From contig NC_135563.1 in assembly GCF_964340395.1 (NCBI RefSeq), positions 12,385,651 to 12,449,650 on the forward strand: a stretch of 64,000 bases of DNA, in the 5' to 3' direction. Position numbers and translations under genes: made by a program. This document shows, piece after piece, positions 13,836-24,400 of this stretch. The stretch is from Glandiceps talaboti (taxonomy: Eukaryota > Hemichordata > Enteropneusta > Spengelidae). The notes beneath the pieces were generated by a model. The model ran no database searches. It had not been told where the DNA came from and was given only the letters and a program-made list of their open reading frames with translations. The stretch's first letter is position 1. Each line of letters begins with the position of its first letter.

Positions 13836-14780
13836 GAGGGCGCCCTCTAAGGAATTAATTACGCAAGCTAAGGAGTCCACTTTCAAACTTTCAACCTATA
13901 GTACGACTAAGAGGGGGTGAATTGAACTCTGGAATTTTAACCCACTAGGTTGGTTTTTCACAAACTCTAACCAGTACAGTGTTAGTATATCTACATAAGT
14001 CGACCATGCCGTATTTTTGGAGCTGATGTTGTCCGTCATGGCTTCTAAGACCAGAGGAAAGAGCGGCGCCAAAAGTAGCAGGAGGACTGGTAGAAAACAG
14101 CGATCAACCGCGCCCCAGTCAGATTCTGAAGAACCTGCCAACGAATTCCCGCGAGAATTTCAAGGCTTCAGATGGGAATTCCAAACCCTTAGAGAACAGC
14201 TTGATCAGCTAGCAGAATGACGGAGAATTTCGGTATCGCCAAATACGGGACGCCCGGATTGGATGGTATGGCCAATTCAGCGATGTCACAGCAAAGAGGC
14301 CATGCTAAGGTGCTACACCGGACCGTCAGTATGGCTCCCGCTCAGGCCGTAGACGAAATTGGACAAATGATGTCAGCTGATCGTCAACTACATTAAGAAT
14401 TAAGGGAACAACAAAGTCAGTATAAACCAAACTTCTTCAAGTCAGATTAAATCGAAACCTGGTAAGTCTCAGCGTTTCCAAACTCGTAAAGATAACACTA
14501 TACTACCCAGGTCGCTCGCATGGCTCAATATGGCCGCCAACCTCACCTTGGTCCCACGGTATGGGAAAGAAATCACGTACGACACCATGGTCCTATGTCG
14601 TCGAAGGGTTCACTGTTATAAGTAATATAACAGGTAATATCGATAGTGAAGAAAAACTTCGCCTGCAACATTTAAATCAATTGATGAATGTAGGCTGCCC
14701 ATCGCTAACGGCTAAGGAGGGTAGAAGATGTGTAGAAACATCGAAGCGTAAATAATCCACAGCTAGTTCGTGCAATGCAG
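13836..14780 (+). mobile_element. Possible retroelement relic (gag-like basic ORF)
   Basis: A 67-residue frame at 14017-14220 encodes a strongly basic Ser/Arg/Lys/Gly N-terminus followed by an acidic, Glu/Gln/Leu-rich segment likely to be helical or coiled-coil. This resembles N-terminal gag-like regions of DIRS-type or other retroelements, but I cannot name a family with confidence. GC content is locally higher than in neighbouring DNA. The block looks like a broken old copy with several breaks and no intact enzyme domain. A 12-bp palindrome GAGGGCGCCCTC lies at 13838-13849. It could equally be a decayed host sequence. Confidence 0.3.
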
Positions 14781-15404
14781 CAAATTGAAAAAATACACAC
14801 TAAAATTTTACCCTCTGGTTAAAAACTTTGAAAATATGATAAATGTCATATCTAACATAATTCTACGTGTAGTACTACTCAAGTCATTTAAGCGATTCAA
14901 GTCGTTTACTTGTCATCTTTCATCTGTCTCGAGCTCTCTCTCTAGAAAATCATAAAGGAGAATAATTGAAATAGTTATATCATTTGTCAAAAAATCCCGC
15001 GCCTACAAAAATTGAAAAAAAAAATTGTTGACATGCACATATGTAACACCATAAAGTTCGTTTACCACATTCATGTCTTGCAACCAAAAGAGTCAGGTAT
15101 GACAATAGGAAAGCGCCCTCTATATTTATTATTTTTACTCAAAAAACATCATCGGTGCATTTCAATTTATATACTTGGCAGTTTTAAAGAATATACCAAC
15201 AGCTTTCGGTAAACCTTGGCAGCCATGAAGATTATATAAGGACGTAATCGGGTTGTTCTTTGCTCAGAAGTTCGCCCTTTATTGGTATATTCGAAGCCCG
15301 TCATACATTGAGGCAAACGTTGTCTGGCACAACAAGAAGCTTACTTATAGCTACATTTCGACGTCTGACTTCAAAAAATCTCATTAAGCCCCCCCCCCCC
15401 CAAG

Positions 15405-15575
15405 AATTGTTTGTGATCAGGAGAGTTTGTCTAAAATGGTGCGACGACACGATTTTTTTATTTCTCAACAAATCTTTCACTCAGTCTACTATTTATGGCA
15501 GTTACTGTTCTTTTTATTTAGTACAAGTGTGTACATGTATGTGGGGCAGATGTCTTTTCCTTGTTAATGACATTG
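15405..15575 (+). repeat. Partial copy of the 869-bp inverted-repeat element
   Basis: The segment with 'TTGTCTAAAATGGTGCGACGA', then 'GCAGTTACTGTTCTTTTTATT', then 'AAGTGTGTACATGTATGTGGG' aligns in the same order and strand with 58168-58295, inside the larger element at 57789-58657. Neither terminal inverted repeat is evident here, so this is an internal or degraded fragment. It shows that the element is dispersed. Confidence 0.7.
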
Positions 15576-16149
15576 TTAATGTTAATGTATTTACATACAT
15601 ACAGCAATTGTCATTTAAATGATACCCTTGTCTTGGAATGGTAGAATATTAAGTTCGGCCAGCTATTCAATATATTAGCGAATGGTTGGATTCTTGATAC
15701 TCTGTTACTGTTTTCTGTTTATAAACGTGTATCTAGATTTATCGACATGGACTCTCTTCGTTGGCGATGCAATTAGGTGTCTAGAGTTTTGAATTCATGA
15801 CTTGTAAATATATGTAATAACATTCACAATTCAATTCAGTCAATTCCTGTTGTACCTTTCTATGTATTATGCCAAAACCACGACAACACATGCAGTCAGT
15901 GGTCAGATTTCCAAATTTGAACTTTGAACCTTTCATCAAGCTTTTACGATTCACACAATAGAAAGAGACCTGCGAAAAAAATTAGGATTGACAGTGGTCA
16001 CAGTATATTATTATTAATGATCAAAAGATTAAATTGAGGATATTTTCTTTTGTAGAGATTCTGTCCAAACGGGCAATTCCATAGTAGATGAAAACCAAGG
16101 TTATATATCACTGCATGCCAAATGTCTTCCAGTATTATTTTTCAGTAAC

Positions 16150-16250
16150 ATATATCATCATCATCATGACCACAACCACCGCCATCATCACCACCACCAC
16201 CACCACCACCACCACCATCATCATGATCATCATCTCCATCTCCTTCTATA
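16150..16250. repeat. (CAC)n/(ATC)n trinucleotide repeats
   Basis: Runs of ATC, CAC and ATC triplets. Open frames over it (poly-Thr on +) are by-products of the repeat. Confidence 0.9.
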
Positions 16251-16532
16251 ATTTACATGTTTTAACCCATGTGAAAAGACAAAGTCTGTGCACAGAGTGC
16301 AATGACCTACGTCACACCCTTTTCTCGCCACTCTCGTTACAAGAGTTCACGTAGGCCATGTTCCCACTTGCAGTGCAGTGTATGTTGGAGGCGTAGGTAT
16401 ATACCAGTTCTAAATATAGCGAAGTGAGGTAGCTCGTCTTTTGTAATTTTTAACGTGGTTATTCACCCGGACTACAATTCGGCCGCCTCAAAGTTCCGCC
16501 GGACGAACGACGCTTACGAAATCGACACATAG

Positions 16533-16540
16533 TGACGTCG
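16533..16540 (+). promoter_or_regulatory. CRE-like site upstream of cytokine-like gene
   Basis: TGACGTCG matches 7 of 8 bases of the CREB/ATF element, about 315 bp upstream of the start codon. It sits in a locally CpG-rich segment (about 16460-16560) that differs from the AT-rich surroundings. It was identified by motif only. Its interest comes from sharing a short promoter with the kappaB and STAT-type sites. Confidence 0.4.
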
Positions 16541-16638
16541 ATTGGCAACAGTATACACTTAAATAAACCACACGGGCGAGGGGTCACCATAATTATATGG
16601 AAAACTAGTATGCAAATTAACCGTTCCGAGAGCCGTGG

Positions 16639-16647
16639 TTCTAAGAA
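16639..16647. promoter_or_regulatory. STAT-type (GAS) palindrome
   Basis: TTCTAAGAA is a perfect TTCNNNGAA palindrome, about 205 bp upstream of the start codon of the cytokine-like gene. IL-6-family cytokines signal through JAK-STAT, so an autoregulatory role is conceivable. That role is inference from a short motif that also occurs by chance. Confidence 0.4.
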
Positions 16648-16690
16648 CTGTGTCCTGTGCTGTTTTACAGCTGCTATTTTCGTTGCCAGT

Positions 16691-16700
16691 GGGGAATCCC
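16691..16700. promoter_or_regulatory. NF-kappaB consensus site
   Basis: GGGGAATCCC is a full 10-bp palindromic kappaB site (GGGRNNYYCC), about 150 bp upstream of the start codon of the cytokine-like gene. Vertebrate IL6 and CSF3 promoters depend on a proximal kappaB element, so the placement is suggestive. Function is inferred. Confidence 0.55.
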
Positions 16701-16734
16701 TCTGCCCTGCATAGTGACCGGACATACAGTTTCG

Positions 16735-16744
16735 CATAAAAAGG
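16735..16744 (+). promoter_or_regulatory. TATA-like element
   Basis: CATAAAAAGG lies about 110 bp upstream of the start codon and about 35 bp downstream of the kappaB site. A transcription start near 16765-16775 would give a 5' UTR of roughly 80 bp. An inverted CCAAT-box-like CCAAT lies at 16783-16787, probably downstream of the start site. Confidence 0.35.
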
Positions 16745-16851
16745 AACGGAAAGCTATCGATGGGGCAGAAAGTGATCGTTGACCAATAAGTGAACAAGCA
16801 GTAAAACTTCGATTCAAATTTACTAACAACTTCAAGAATCATCTACAAGCA

Positions 16852-19221
16852 ATGGCAACTCCAGGAAGAACTTCTAGAAAGTTTTTAATGACATACGAAA
16901 CTGGTAAGCATGTGTGATTTAATACATTTTCTCAAATTAAACAAAAAAAAATCACTTTTCGAACTCTATCCGACCATCATCAGACAGAATTATTCTTTCG
17001 GACACATTTATGATAATTGTCTGCATTTTTCCCCCAGCAGCAGTTGTACTGTTGGCGGTTTTAGTAGCATTTACTCAGGGAGCACCTGTCGCAACACTAT
17101 CACTAGAAGTCACCCAAGCGATCAGGAACGAATACCAACAGCTATTCAAAGCGACGGAAGCTTTGCAAGGCACCCACAAAGGCATATACGATAACTTTGT
17201 AAGTATTGATTGTCAGTTATTAAAGTTTTGTACATCTTTCATATATCCATGTAGAGTGAATGATTTAACGTCGTTTCCGCTTATATAGATGTAAGCACCG
17301 TGGCTACCTCAGTTACATTAACGACAACAGCGACAATTCGTTCAGCAATCATACATATATTTTCTTTAAAATAGCAAGTTTAAAAATGGGTAACGCGATG
17401 AACAACCCCATTAAATAATATATTTTCGTTGTCTTGTCGTGTCATGGTTTTTAAAGTAGACTTGCCAGCGAACTGGAAAAGCAAGGCCGAGGTCGAGAGT
17501 TGAATACCCCTTTCCTATTCCAACAGGCTACCACAACCAATAATGATGGTGTAGCCTACAGTTCACACATATATAGACACGTCAAATTAACCCAAATGAA
17601 TGACAAATCATTTCTTAAGAAAGAAAAAAAGCAGTAACAAATTTCATAAGGGCTACAATTTGTACGTCATCGGTAAATATTACGTGTATAATAATCAAAC
17701 GATAAACTACGTGTGGCTTTGCTGGCCTTGGAGTGGTATATATGGCACATTAATACAAGATATCAACGTGTCACTTCCGGTCTTCTTGTATGAGGCTTGG
17801 CGAAGCTGGCTTGAATTCCATATAATTTGTCATCTCACCGCCAATCAAATACAAGATCACTGCATCATGCAACCGGGACTGTTGGGGAAACTCCACTCTA
17901 TTTTGACTAATTTCTCCCTCGTTGTTTTCATTCAGAAACAAGTTCGCTTGAACGACATCGATATCAGCGACGACTTGGCAAGTTTCACAATTAGAGGTCT
18001 ACCGGTACCACTTTCTAGACATGTTTTAGACAATAGAGAGGTAAGACATTTTTTACATTTATTGAGAATAGTTACGTATACCATACTGCATGTATAAAGC
18101 GCACATACACACACACACACACATACACACACACACACATATATATACATGTACGCACGCACGGACAAACATGCATACATACATGCATACGTACATACGT
18201 ACGTGCATACATACACACACATACATACATACATACATACATACATACATACATACATACATACATACATACATACATACATACATAAATACATACATAC
18301 ATACATACATACATACACACATACATACATACATACATACATACATACACACAGTAGGTACAAGCAAGCAAGCAAACAAACAAATAACCCTGATCAGAAC
18401 GTATAATAGGATGTGTGATGTATCTCAGCTACCCATCAGTCATGTCAATAAACAGATATCCGGATGGCACACTTTGCTAAGCTACGCCATCAAACAAATA
18501 TACAGGGTTTACTTTGTTTTAAATTTATGATAAGCCCTTTCCAACCAACGTGGTATAAAATACAATCAATGTGTAACTTCTAGTTCTTCCTTTTTTCACC
18601 AGGAAAGAGATGTATTAGTTATATACAGAGACAACTTCAAAGTATTCCAATCATTCCTTTGTGCCATGCATATGGAAGAATTAGGACTAGAGGCAGCCGG
18701 TCTTCCTAATCCATTCCATGAAGACTTTGCAAGAATCCACATAGATCTCAGAAACCTCGTCGCCAAAGTAAATTCACTGGTGAGTAATATTGATATCCTC
18801 CTGACATTTGCATGCAGTTTCTTATTCAAAACACAACCGAAAGCCTTCCACAATTTTCTGAATTACAGGATTTTTGAATACAATAGATTAGTAAAAACTG
18901 TGGGGGTGTCTATAACATGTTTGTTAAATACATTGTTTAACTATATAAAAACACTTCACCTCACGCCAAGACACATTCCATAGCCTATTTTGTATAAATG
19001 TCGTTTCGTTTCTAATATTTTTTTTATCTTTTGAAATGTTTCAGCTCGATCTCTTGGGTCATGCAGATAGTATTGATACCTCAGAGGACATAACTGGTGT
19101 TGACTTCATGAGAAACGCACAAGTACGTGACTTCCGACACGTTAAAGTTTTGGAACAACTCTACGACTACTTACCAAGTGCAAGATTAACCATCGAAAAT
19201 CTTGGTCGCCTGCGTAGATGA
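16852..19221 (+). CDS. IL-6-family-like four-helix cytokine (five exons)
   Basis: Exons 16852-16903, 17038-17198, 17936-18040, 18603-18779 and 19045-19221 (TGA at 19219-19221) join in frame to 223 residues. All junctions are GT-AG, with intron phases 1, 0, 0, 0. The start is the first ATG after an in-frame stop (16780-16782), with G at -3 and +4. Residues 1-33 form a signal peptide (hydrophobic A-A-V-V-L-L-A-V-L-V-A, likely cleavage before P-V-A-T). The mature chain of about 190 residues has long amphipathic segments at about 36-68 (A), 107-133 (B), 143-172 (C) and 189-221 (D), joined by a long A-B loop (69-106). It has one cysteine (C126) and no N-glycosylation sequon. Helix D reads D-F-x3-K-V-L-E-Q-L...S-A-R...L, close to CNTF/CLCF1 helix D as I remember them. 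Exon number, phases and size match IL6/CSF3. Family assignment is inference from structure and motif; similarity to any one paralogue is weak. If correct, it would be a ligand for a gp130/LIFR-like receptor and the JAK-STAT pathway. Confidence 0.75.
18100..18385. repeat. (CA)n and (CATA)n microsatellite in intron 3
   Basis: CA repeats (18104-18140), a CATG/CGTA mixed stretch, and a long (CATA)n array (about 18195-18352) sit between exons 3 and 4 of the cytokine-like gene. All three frames on both strands stay open here only because of the repeat. Confidence 0.95.
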
Positions 19222-19895
19222 AAAACATTTAAAAGTGTAAGTTAAAGTTTGTGTTGACAAAGTCACCACAGACCACACTAATCAGGTGTTGTATACCGTT
19301 TTCTTTTCGTACTCGCCGGTAATGGTCAAAGCTTTTTTCACAGTATAAAAATCAGACCTCACCATGTTGTATTTATAATGGTGCTGATTGGTTAATTATG
19401 TCATATGACTGTCATGTGATGGTCATGTGTCCTATGATTTGGCAAGGCAATGTTTGCTGAGCTGTCATAATGAAATTAAATGTAGGGTTATGAATCCGAA
19501 TTAGATAAAGAAACAGTCCGATATTTTATAGAATTATATTGTTCAGATATGTTGTACAATATAATAACAAAATTAACTTTAAATTGAGTTGATTAGAATT
19601 AAATATATAATATAGATAGATAGATGGAGAGAGGGATGGATGGATGGATCGTTCGATCGATCGATCGATCAGGGTGGGGTTGTAGGCAAAGAACAGTGTT
19701 TGACATACCAGCTCAGAGTCTAGTGACATACATTTACATTTCATGCAACTTTTCTTTGTTGAGCAAAGAAACTTGTAAGAGTACATTTCCGGCTACTTTT
19801 ATTACAATAACGTGTGTGCCAAATGAACAGTATTATAGTTAGTTATTTCAATTGAGTAAATCTATTTATAAATAAAAGTGTACAATTTCGTATGT
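19222..19895 (+). promoter_or_regulatory. AU-rich 3' UTR and polyadenylation signal
   Basis: Downstream of the cytokine-like stop codon the sequence is AT-rich, with ATTTA pentamers at 19227-19231, 19371-19375, 19732-19736 and 19864-19868. AATAAA follows at 19871-19876. AUUUA elements destabilise many cytokine mRNAs. In AT-rich DNA some pentamers are expected by chance, so the regulatory reading is tentative. A GATA/GGAT/GATC simple repeat (19612-19671) lies within it. Confidence 0.4.
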
Positions 19896-20137
19896 GAAAT
19901 ATATGGATATCTCTGTACAGTAACTTATTTTTCTATTCGAAATGAAATGAACTTATCAATTTAGAATTACTTTATTTATTGTTAGGCATGTGTTTGAAAA
20001 AAACCTATTTATAAATAAGTGTACAATTACAAATTTGAAATATGATGGTTTTATTGTTTCATTTGGATTTATCATTGCTTTATTGTTGCTTAAACGTAAT
20101 ATAATTTTATAAATATGGCCTAATAAAAAAAATTGTG

Positions 20138-20449
20138 TGGTACCGATTACGCTCGATTTTTTCATGCGTGAGTGTCTAGTTCATTTAGTTATGTTTTCTG
20201 TTGTTTTCCATATGGTCTCTGTGTTATTGGTTTCTTCTCATCAGATGTACAGCCATGACAGATTGAAAGAACCTGTCAGTTTTGTATTGTCTCTTTAAGT
20301 TGCTTCGATGCCAGTTTCCACATCCTCTATTTCTGGCGTGACTTCACAATTTCCTCGATTTTGTATTTTTTTATCACGAATATGTAAAAATAAGTTGTAA
20401 GGTCGGCAGTGAATACTAGGTGGGTGACCGTGGGTCGTAACCGAAACCA
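20138..20449 (+). mobile_element. MITE-like element, copy 1
   Basis: About 310 bp related along its length, same strand, to 43471-43786. Shared blocks include 'GTTTTCCATATG', 'GTGTTATTGGT', 'CATCAGATGTACAGCCAT' and 'TTGTATTGTCTCTTT' (copy 2: 'TTGTATATTGTCTTTTT'). The ends are imperfect inverted repeats: CCGATTACGC (20143-20152) against a 3' end reading TCGGTTACGACC on the other strand. Non-coding; probably a small non-autonomous DNA transposon. Confidence 0.65.
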
Positions 20450-20507
20450 AATAATTGTTTGTAATTTTAAGTTTGAAATACACGAAGGTATATTTATAGT
20501 AATTAAG

Positions 20508-20573
20508 TTATATTTTTATCTTATCAGTTGAGAATTGCTTTTATATTTTTATCTTATCAGTTGAGAATTGCTT
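20508..20573. repeat. Perfect 33-bp tandem duplication
   Basis: 20508-20540 is repeated without change at 20541-20573. Each unit begins TTATATTTTTATC and ends GAGAATTGCTT. The lack of divergence implies a recent duplication. Confidence 0.95.
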
Positions 20574-21369
20574 TAAGTGAACTTCATATTTATAAGCAAC
20601 TTTTTGAAAGTGTTTGTTTTATTGTGCTCTTGTTATTTGCCAAAAAAGGTTCTGGTTACTTGTTTATTTGTGAATATTTATTACCCTTACAGGTATAATT
20701 ATGATGACAATTTCCATATTTATTTATTTACCTAATTATATATATATTTTTAATGTTATGTCGATTCTGAAATGTTTTAATAAAACTGCTTGAGAATGAT
20801 ATTGCATTGTTTAATTTTATCTGACTTTCCTTGTACAACAATTGCAAGTGAAGTATTTGTTCACGTCTAAAAAAGAGTTCGTCAATCAGCCCAAAGTGGA
20901 AAACTTTACAGTCACTTAAAGGGGAACAAAAATGACCCTTGACCAAACAATGCTATTAAGGATACACCTATTTTCAGATATCAACTTCTCCACCCCCCAC
21001 CCCACCCGTTTCAAGATGTTACAATTTCGTGAAGTGGTTGAGACCATACAGACGTCTTCTTTGTAGAGCCACGTTGACGCATCCTTTGATGTGATCTGAT
21101 ATAGAGTAAAGTATGCTCTAAAAAAACTCTCAGATGCTATGCCCTTTTGAGCAGATATGGAATGTTCGAGACCCATCAAATCTTGGTCGTAAAGGCTGCA
21201 AGCATTTTGTTGTTTTCTGCAACAATTTACTCTAAAACAGAATACACAAAGAGCAGCCTCTGAGTGGATCGAGTAGAGCATATAAACAGTCCGTCAGACT
21301 ATGTGGCAGATGTTGTCTGTGACTAACATCCTATACAATTTTCGATTTGCTTATATTGTCGATAGAGAG

Positions 21370-21370
<1 letters not shown>

Positions 21371-21415
<45 letters not shown>

Positions 21416-21419
21416 CTGT

Positions 21420-21456
<37 letters not shown>
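21371..21456. repeat. (GA)n(TG)n compound microsatellite
   Basis: About 22 GA units followed by about 14 TG units. The open frame over it is an artefact. Confidence 0.95.
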
Positions 21457-21457
<1 letters not shown>

Positions 21458-24400
21458 CTGTGTAAAGTTCGTAGTCTAAAAGAATGGTGTGTCCCAAAAA
21501 TAACACCGATGCATTTGCGCATTTAATTGTATGTCATAGTAAAGGAACGATCCAAAAGGCGTATTCCCGCCATCACTGAGTAAGAATAACATCAAATAAC
21601 CACCGCGCCGTGTTCTTATACCGAGTGATAAGCACCATTTTACACTCACTTATATAAATTGCCTGTTTTCACATTGGAATTGTTTGAGTTATCGTCATGA
21701 AATACATACAGTTTCAAAACGCGAATTCACAGTCCACTCGACTCCCCCTAGACTAAATTATCGGTGAAGACAGACGCTTGTTTACAAATTGTCTGAAAAC
21801 GCTTGAACATTATTAAAAGTAGAAGTTATTTCTTCAGAAACTACGAGTATGAGTACGAAAAACGCATTACTAGATGATATAAAAATATATAGAAAACATG
21901 ATATTCGTAATGATGCCATCGGTGGTTGTAACTGGTGTACTGTGGAAATGATTGACTAGATATCTACAGAAGTTAATCTTGACACCAATGTCTGAAATGG
22001 AGGATTCTTTCGTTTGCGGTTGCACATGTCTTGCTTTTTCATTCCGTATCCTCCTCGATTGTAAACAGCGCCCCAATAGTTTGAAAACATTTGAAATTCA
22101 AATTACTCGTTTTTGGGGCTTTGTTTTAAGGTTCTTATATGTTGTACACTTAAACATCCGTACAGAAAAATCGACTAAATGTAAACATTAAATTACTTGA
22201 ATGTAATGTTAATGAATTGTTTATTGATATTCAGAGTGTTGCTTGGTTTCACGTGATTTTCTTCTTGTTGTTTGCTACCTTTACTTAATTTATGATTATC
22301 AGATTAACCCAATCAAACGGTGTTTGATAATTTCAAGTGAAACCATTATATTCATCCTTTGTAATTCTGATACAAACAAAATTGTGTCTGAATTTGCTAG
22401 AAGACAATATATTGACAATTCCTTTTTCCCAGATTATAACAGGATATTTCTTTATAATTGTGATGATGAAAATAAAATAACAACCATAAATTGTTGCAGT
22501 CTGATATTATATATACTGTCTGTAAATAGCAATGAATTATCAGTAGAGCAAATGCATGTACTAGACTTTGCTCAATGTTTAATTTACTGTTTTAATCAAA
22601 ATGCTTCTCGATAACATTTTTTGAAAAGCAAGTATTGGTATTAAGGATTGGCATCAATGCGTGGTCATGGAAAATGACTTCGTTCATCCATTCAAAGAAA
22701 ACGCCAGCTATGCAAATATAAATATAATGCAATTTCAGACTACAATATTTAAAATGTAAGATTGTAAATTTATAGAGGTCAACACAGAATGAACGTAACA
22801 AAACGTTATAATTAGTATTATCAAAATACGACCCAAATGTAGGCTTTAATAAAATCAGTGTCATAGTTCAGGACCATTTGTAATGCTCCGGATGCCTGGA
22901 ATAAGTGCAAGTAAAATGCATTCTACATGTGTCATCTTGTACTTTGATCTTTGACACCAATGATATAAAATTAGAGTTTTAGTGAGCATCTTGACATCTG
23001 TCTTCACATGAAACTTCTGTTATGACATGCCTCAACTTGCTACTTGACATCCTGTGGACATGGTTGTGACATTTCGTAAATTGAATTCCACAGTTAACAA
23101 TACAGTGTTGGACAACTTGACATTGAATATTACGGAGATACAACGTGTATAAAGTACCCGTATCGCTTTCTGAACTAAAAAAGTCTTGTATCTATAATCT
23201 CGTAAAAAGCGGTCGGTCTTCCCCCCGAGTGATTAGCTTGAAGCTACTCGGAGCGAGAATTTGGCGTGGCATTATGTGAAATATCTATTACCAAACAATA
23301 TGCATTGGCGAGTCATTCATGTATCGATGAACGAGGTTTGAAATGAAGACGTTTTTTATAATTAATATTAAGGTCCCATTTCTTATTTGGCAAACAACCT
23401 GACTTTACATTATTTTCAAATGCTAAACACAAAACCATGAGTTTACTAAACTAGTGACATGTTAATAACGATACACGTCTTTCGTTAAATTGTCTTCATT
23501 TGTACAAAGCAAAAATCTATTTTGAGAAGGTTGTACTTTTTATGAATGTGTTCCACGTCTGAATTCTGTCAACCGACAAGTGACGGTCAAAATCGCTTCA
23601 GTAAGGTGAATACGCCACAAGTGCCTTTTTAACATGCAGCAAAGGTATCTCCGAAAACCTATAAACTTAGCTGATGTCATTCCAATATTAAAATAAACAT
23701 GACAGTGTATATAAGTGAACACGTGTTGCAATAGCTGGGTCCAGTTGAAATGGAAAATAGTATACATTTGACACCTGGTGACAGATGACCCCCAAACATT
23801 TCTTGTGTGGTCGAAATCCATCATTTCGAGAAAGACATGTAATTGATTCTTTTAATAATTTCCAACAATATAAACTTTAATTAGGGTATGAGGTATTGAC
23901 TGAACATTCTTTCACAGACATCGTATACAGTACTTACTGAAACATGTCTAATCATCACTAGTAAGCTTGGGATCTATAATTGTCAGGCAACCCAAATAAA
24001 ACATTCAACGAGGTACGTTTTGTGTGCATCCAAAAGTACTACTCACCTGAAGATCATTATAGAATGAATGCACATGTACAAATCTACTTATATTAATATT
24101 TCATGCTTTTCTAGGGACAAAAATCCTCAAGCATATGACGCAACTCGGGTTTTATGTAGGTAGTTAAAATATAGAAAATACAGCGTCTGAAATGGGTCCA
24201 TGTCCACTTAATGTAAAAATATTCACTCTTTATTGCAATAAAGATATATTATACACATAAAAAATAATATCCGTCTTCTAGATTCCATAATTTGATTTTA
24301 TCGCTTCCATACAATCGAAGGAATGATATTTCTCACAACTCAATCCCCTATGTATTATATTAATTAGTTTTTTTTCGAATTCTCTTTTAAAAGATAAAAA

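Larger units (their letters stand above)
14781..16440. other. Intergenic with simple repeats
   Basis: No gene is supported. It holds a partial copy of the dispersed element seen at 57.8-58.7 kb (about 15405-15575), a poly-C run at 15390-15402 and a (CAC)/(ATC) trinucleotide cluster at about 16150-16250. Confidence 0.5.

Noticed and set aside
16459-16842. 127-residue antisense frame upstream of the cytokine-like gene
   Set aside because: No domain, no splice support, and it overlaps the promoter motifs. Probably open by chance in the CpG-richer promoter.
18195-18352. Regular array considered as CRISPR-like
   Set aside because: It is a 4-bp microsatellite without spacers, in a eukaryotic intron.
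18059-18530. Overlapping Tyr-Val-Cys-Met and His-Thr-Tyr-Ile frames on both strands
   Set aside because: Translation of the (CATA)n repeat in the cytokine-like intron. The same applies at 31.4 kb and 49.3 kb.
22243-22614. 123-residue frame considered as a gene or LINE C-terminus
   Set aside because: No Cys/His module, no signal peptide and no splice pattern. Composition is like the surrounding AT-rich DNA.
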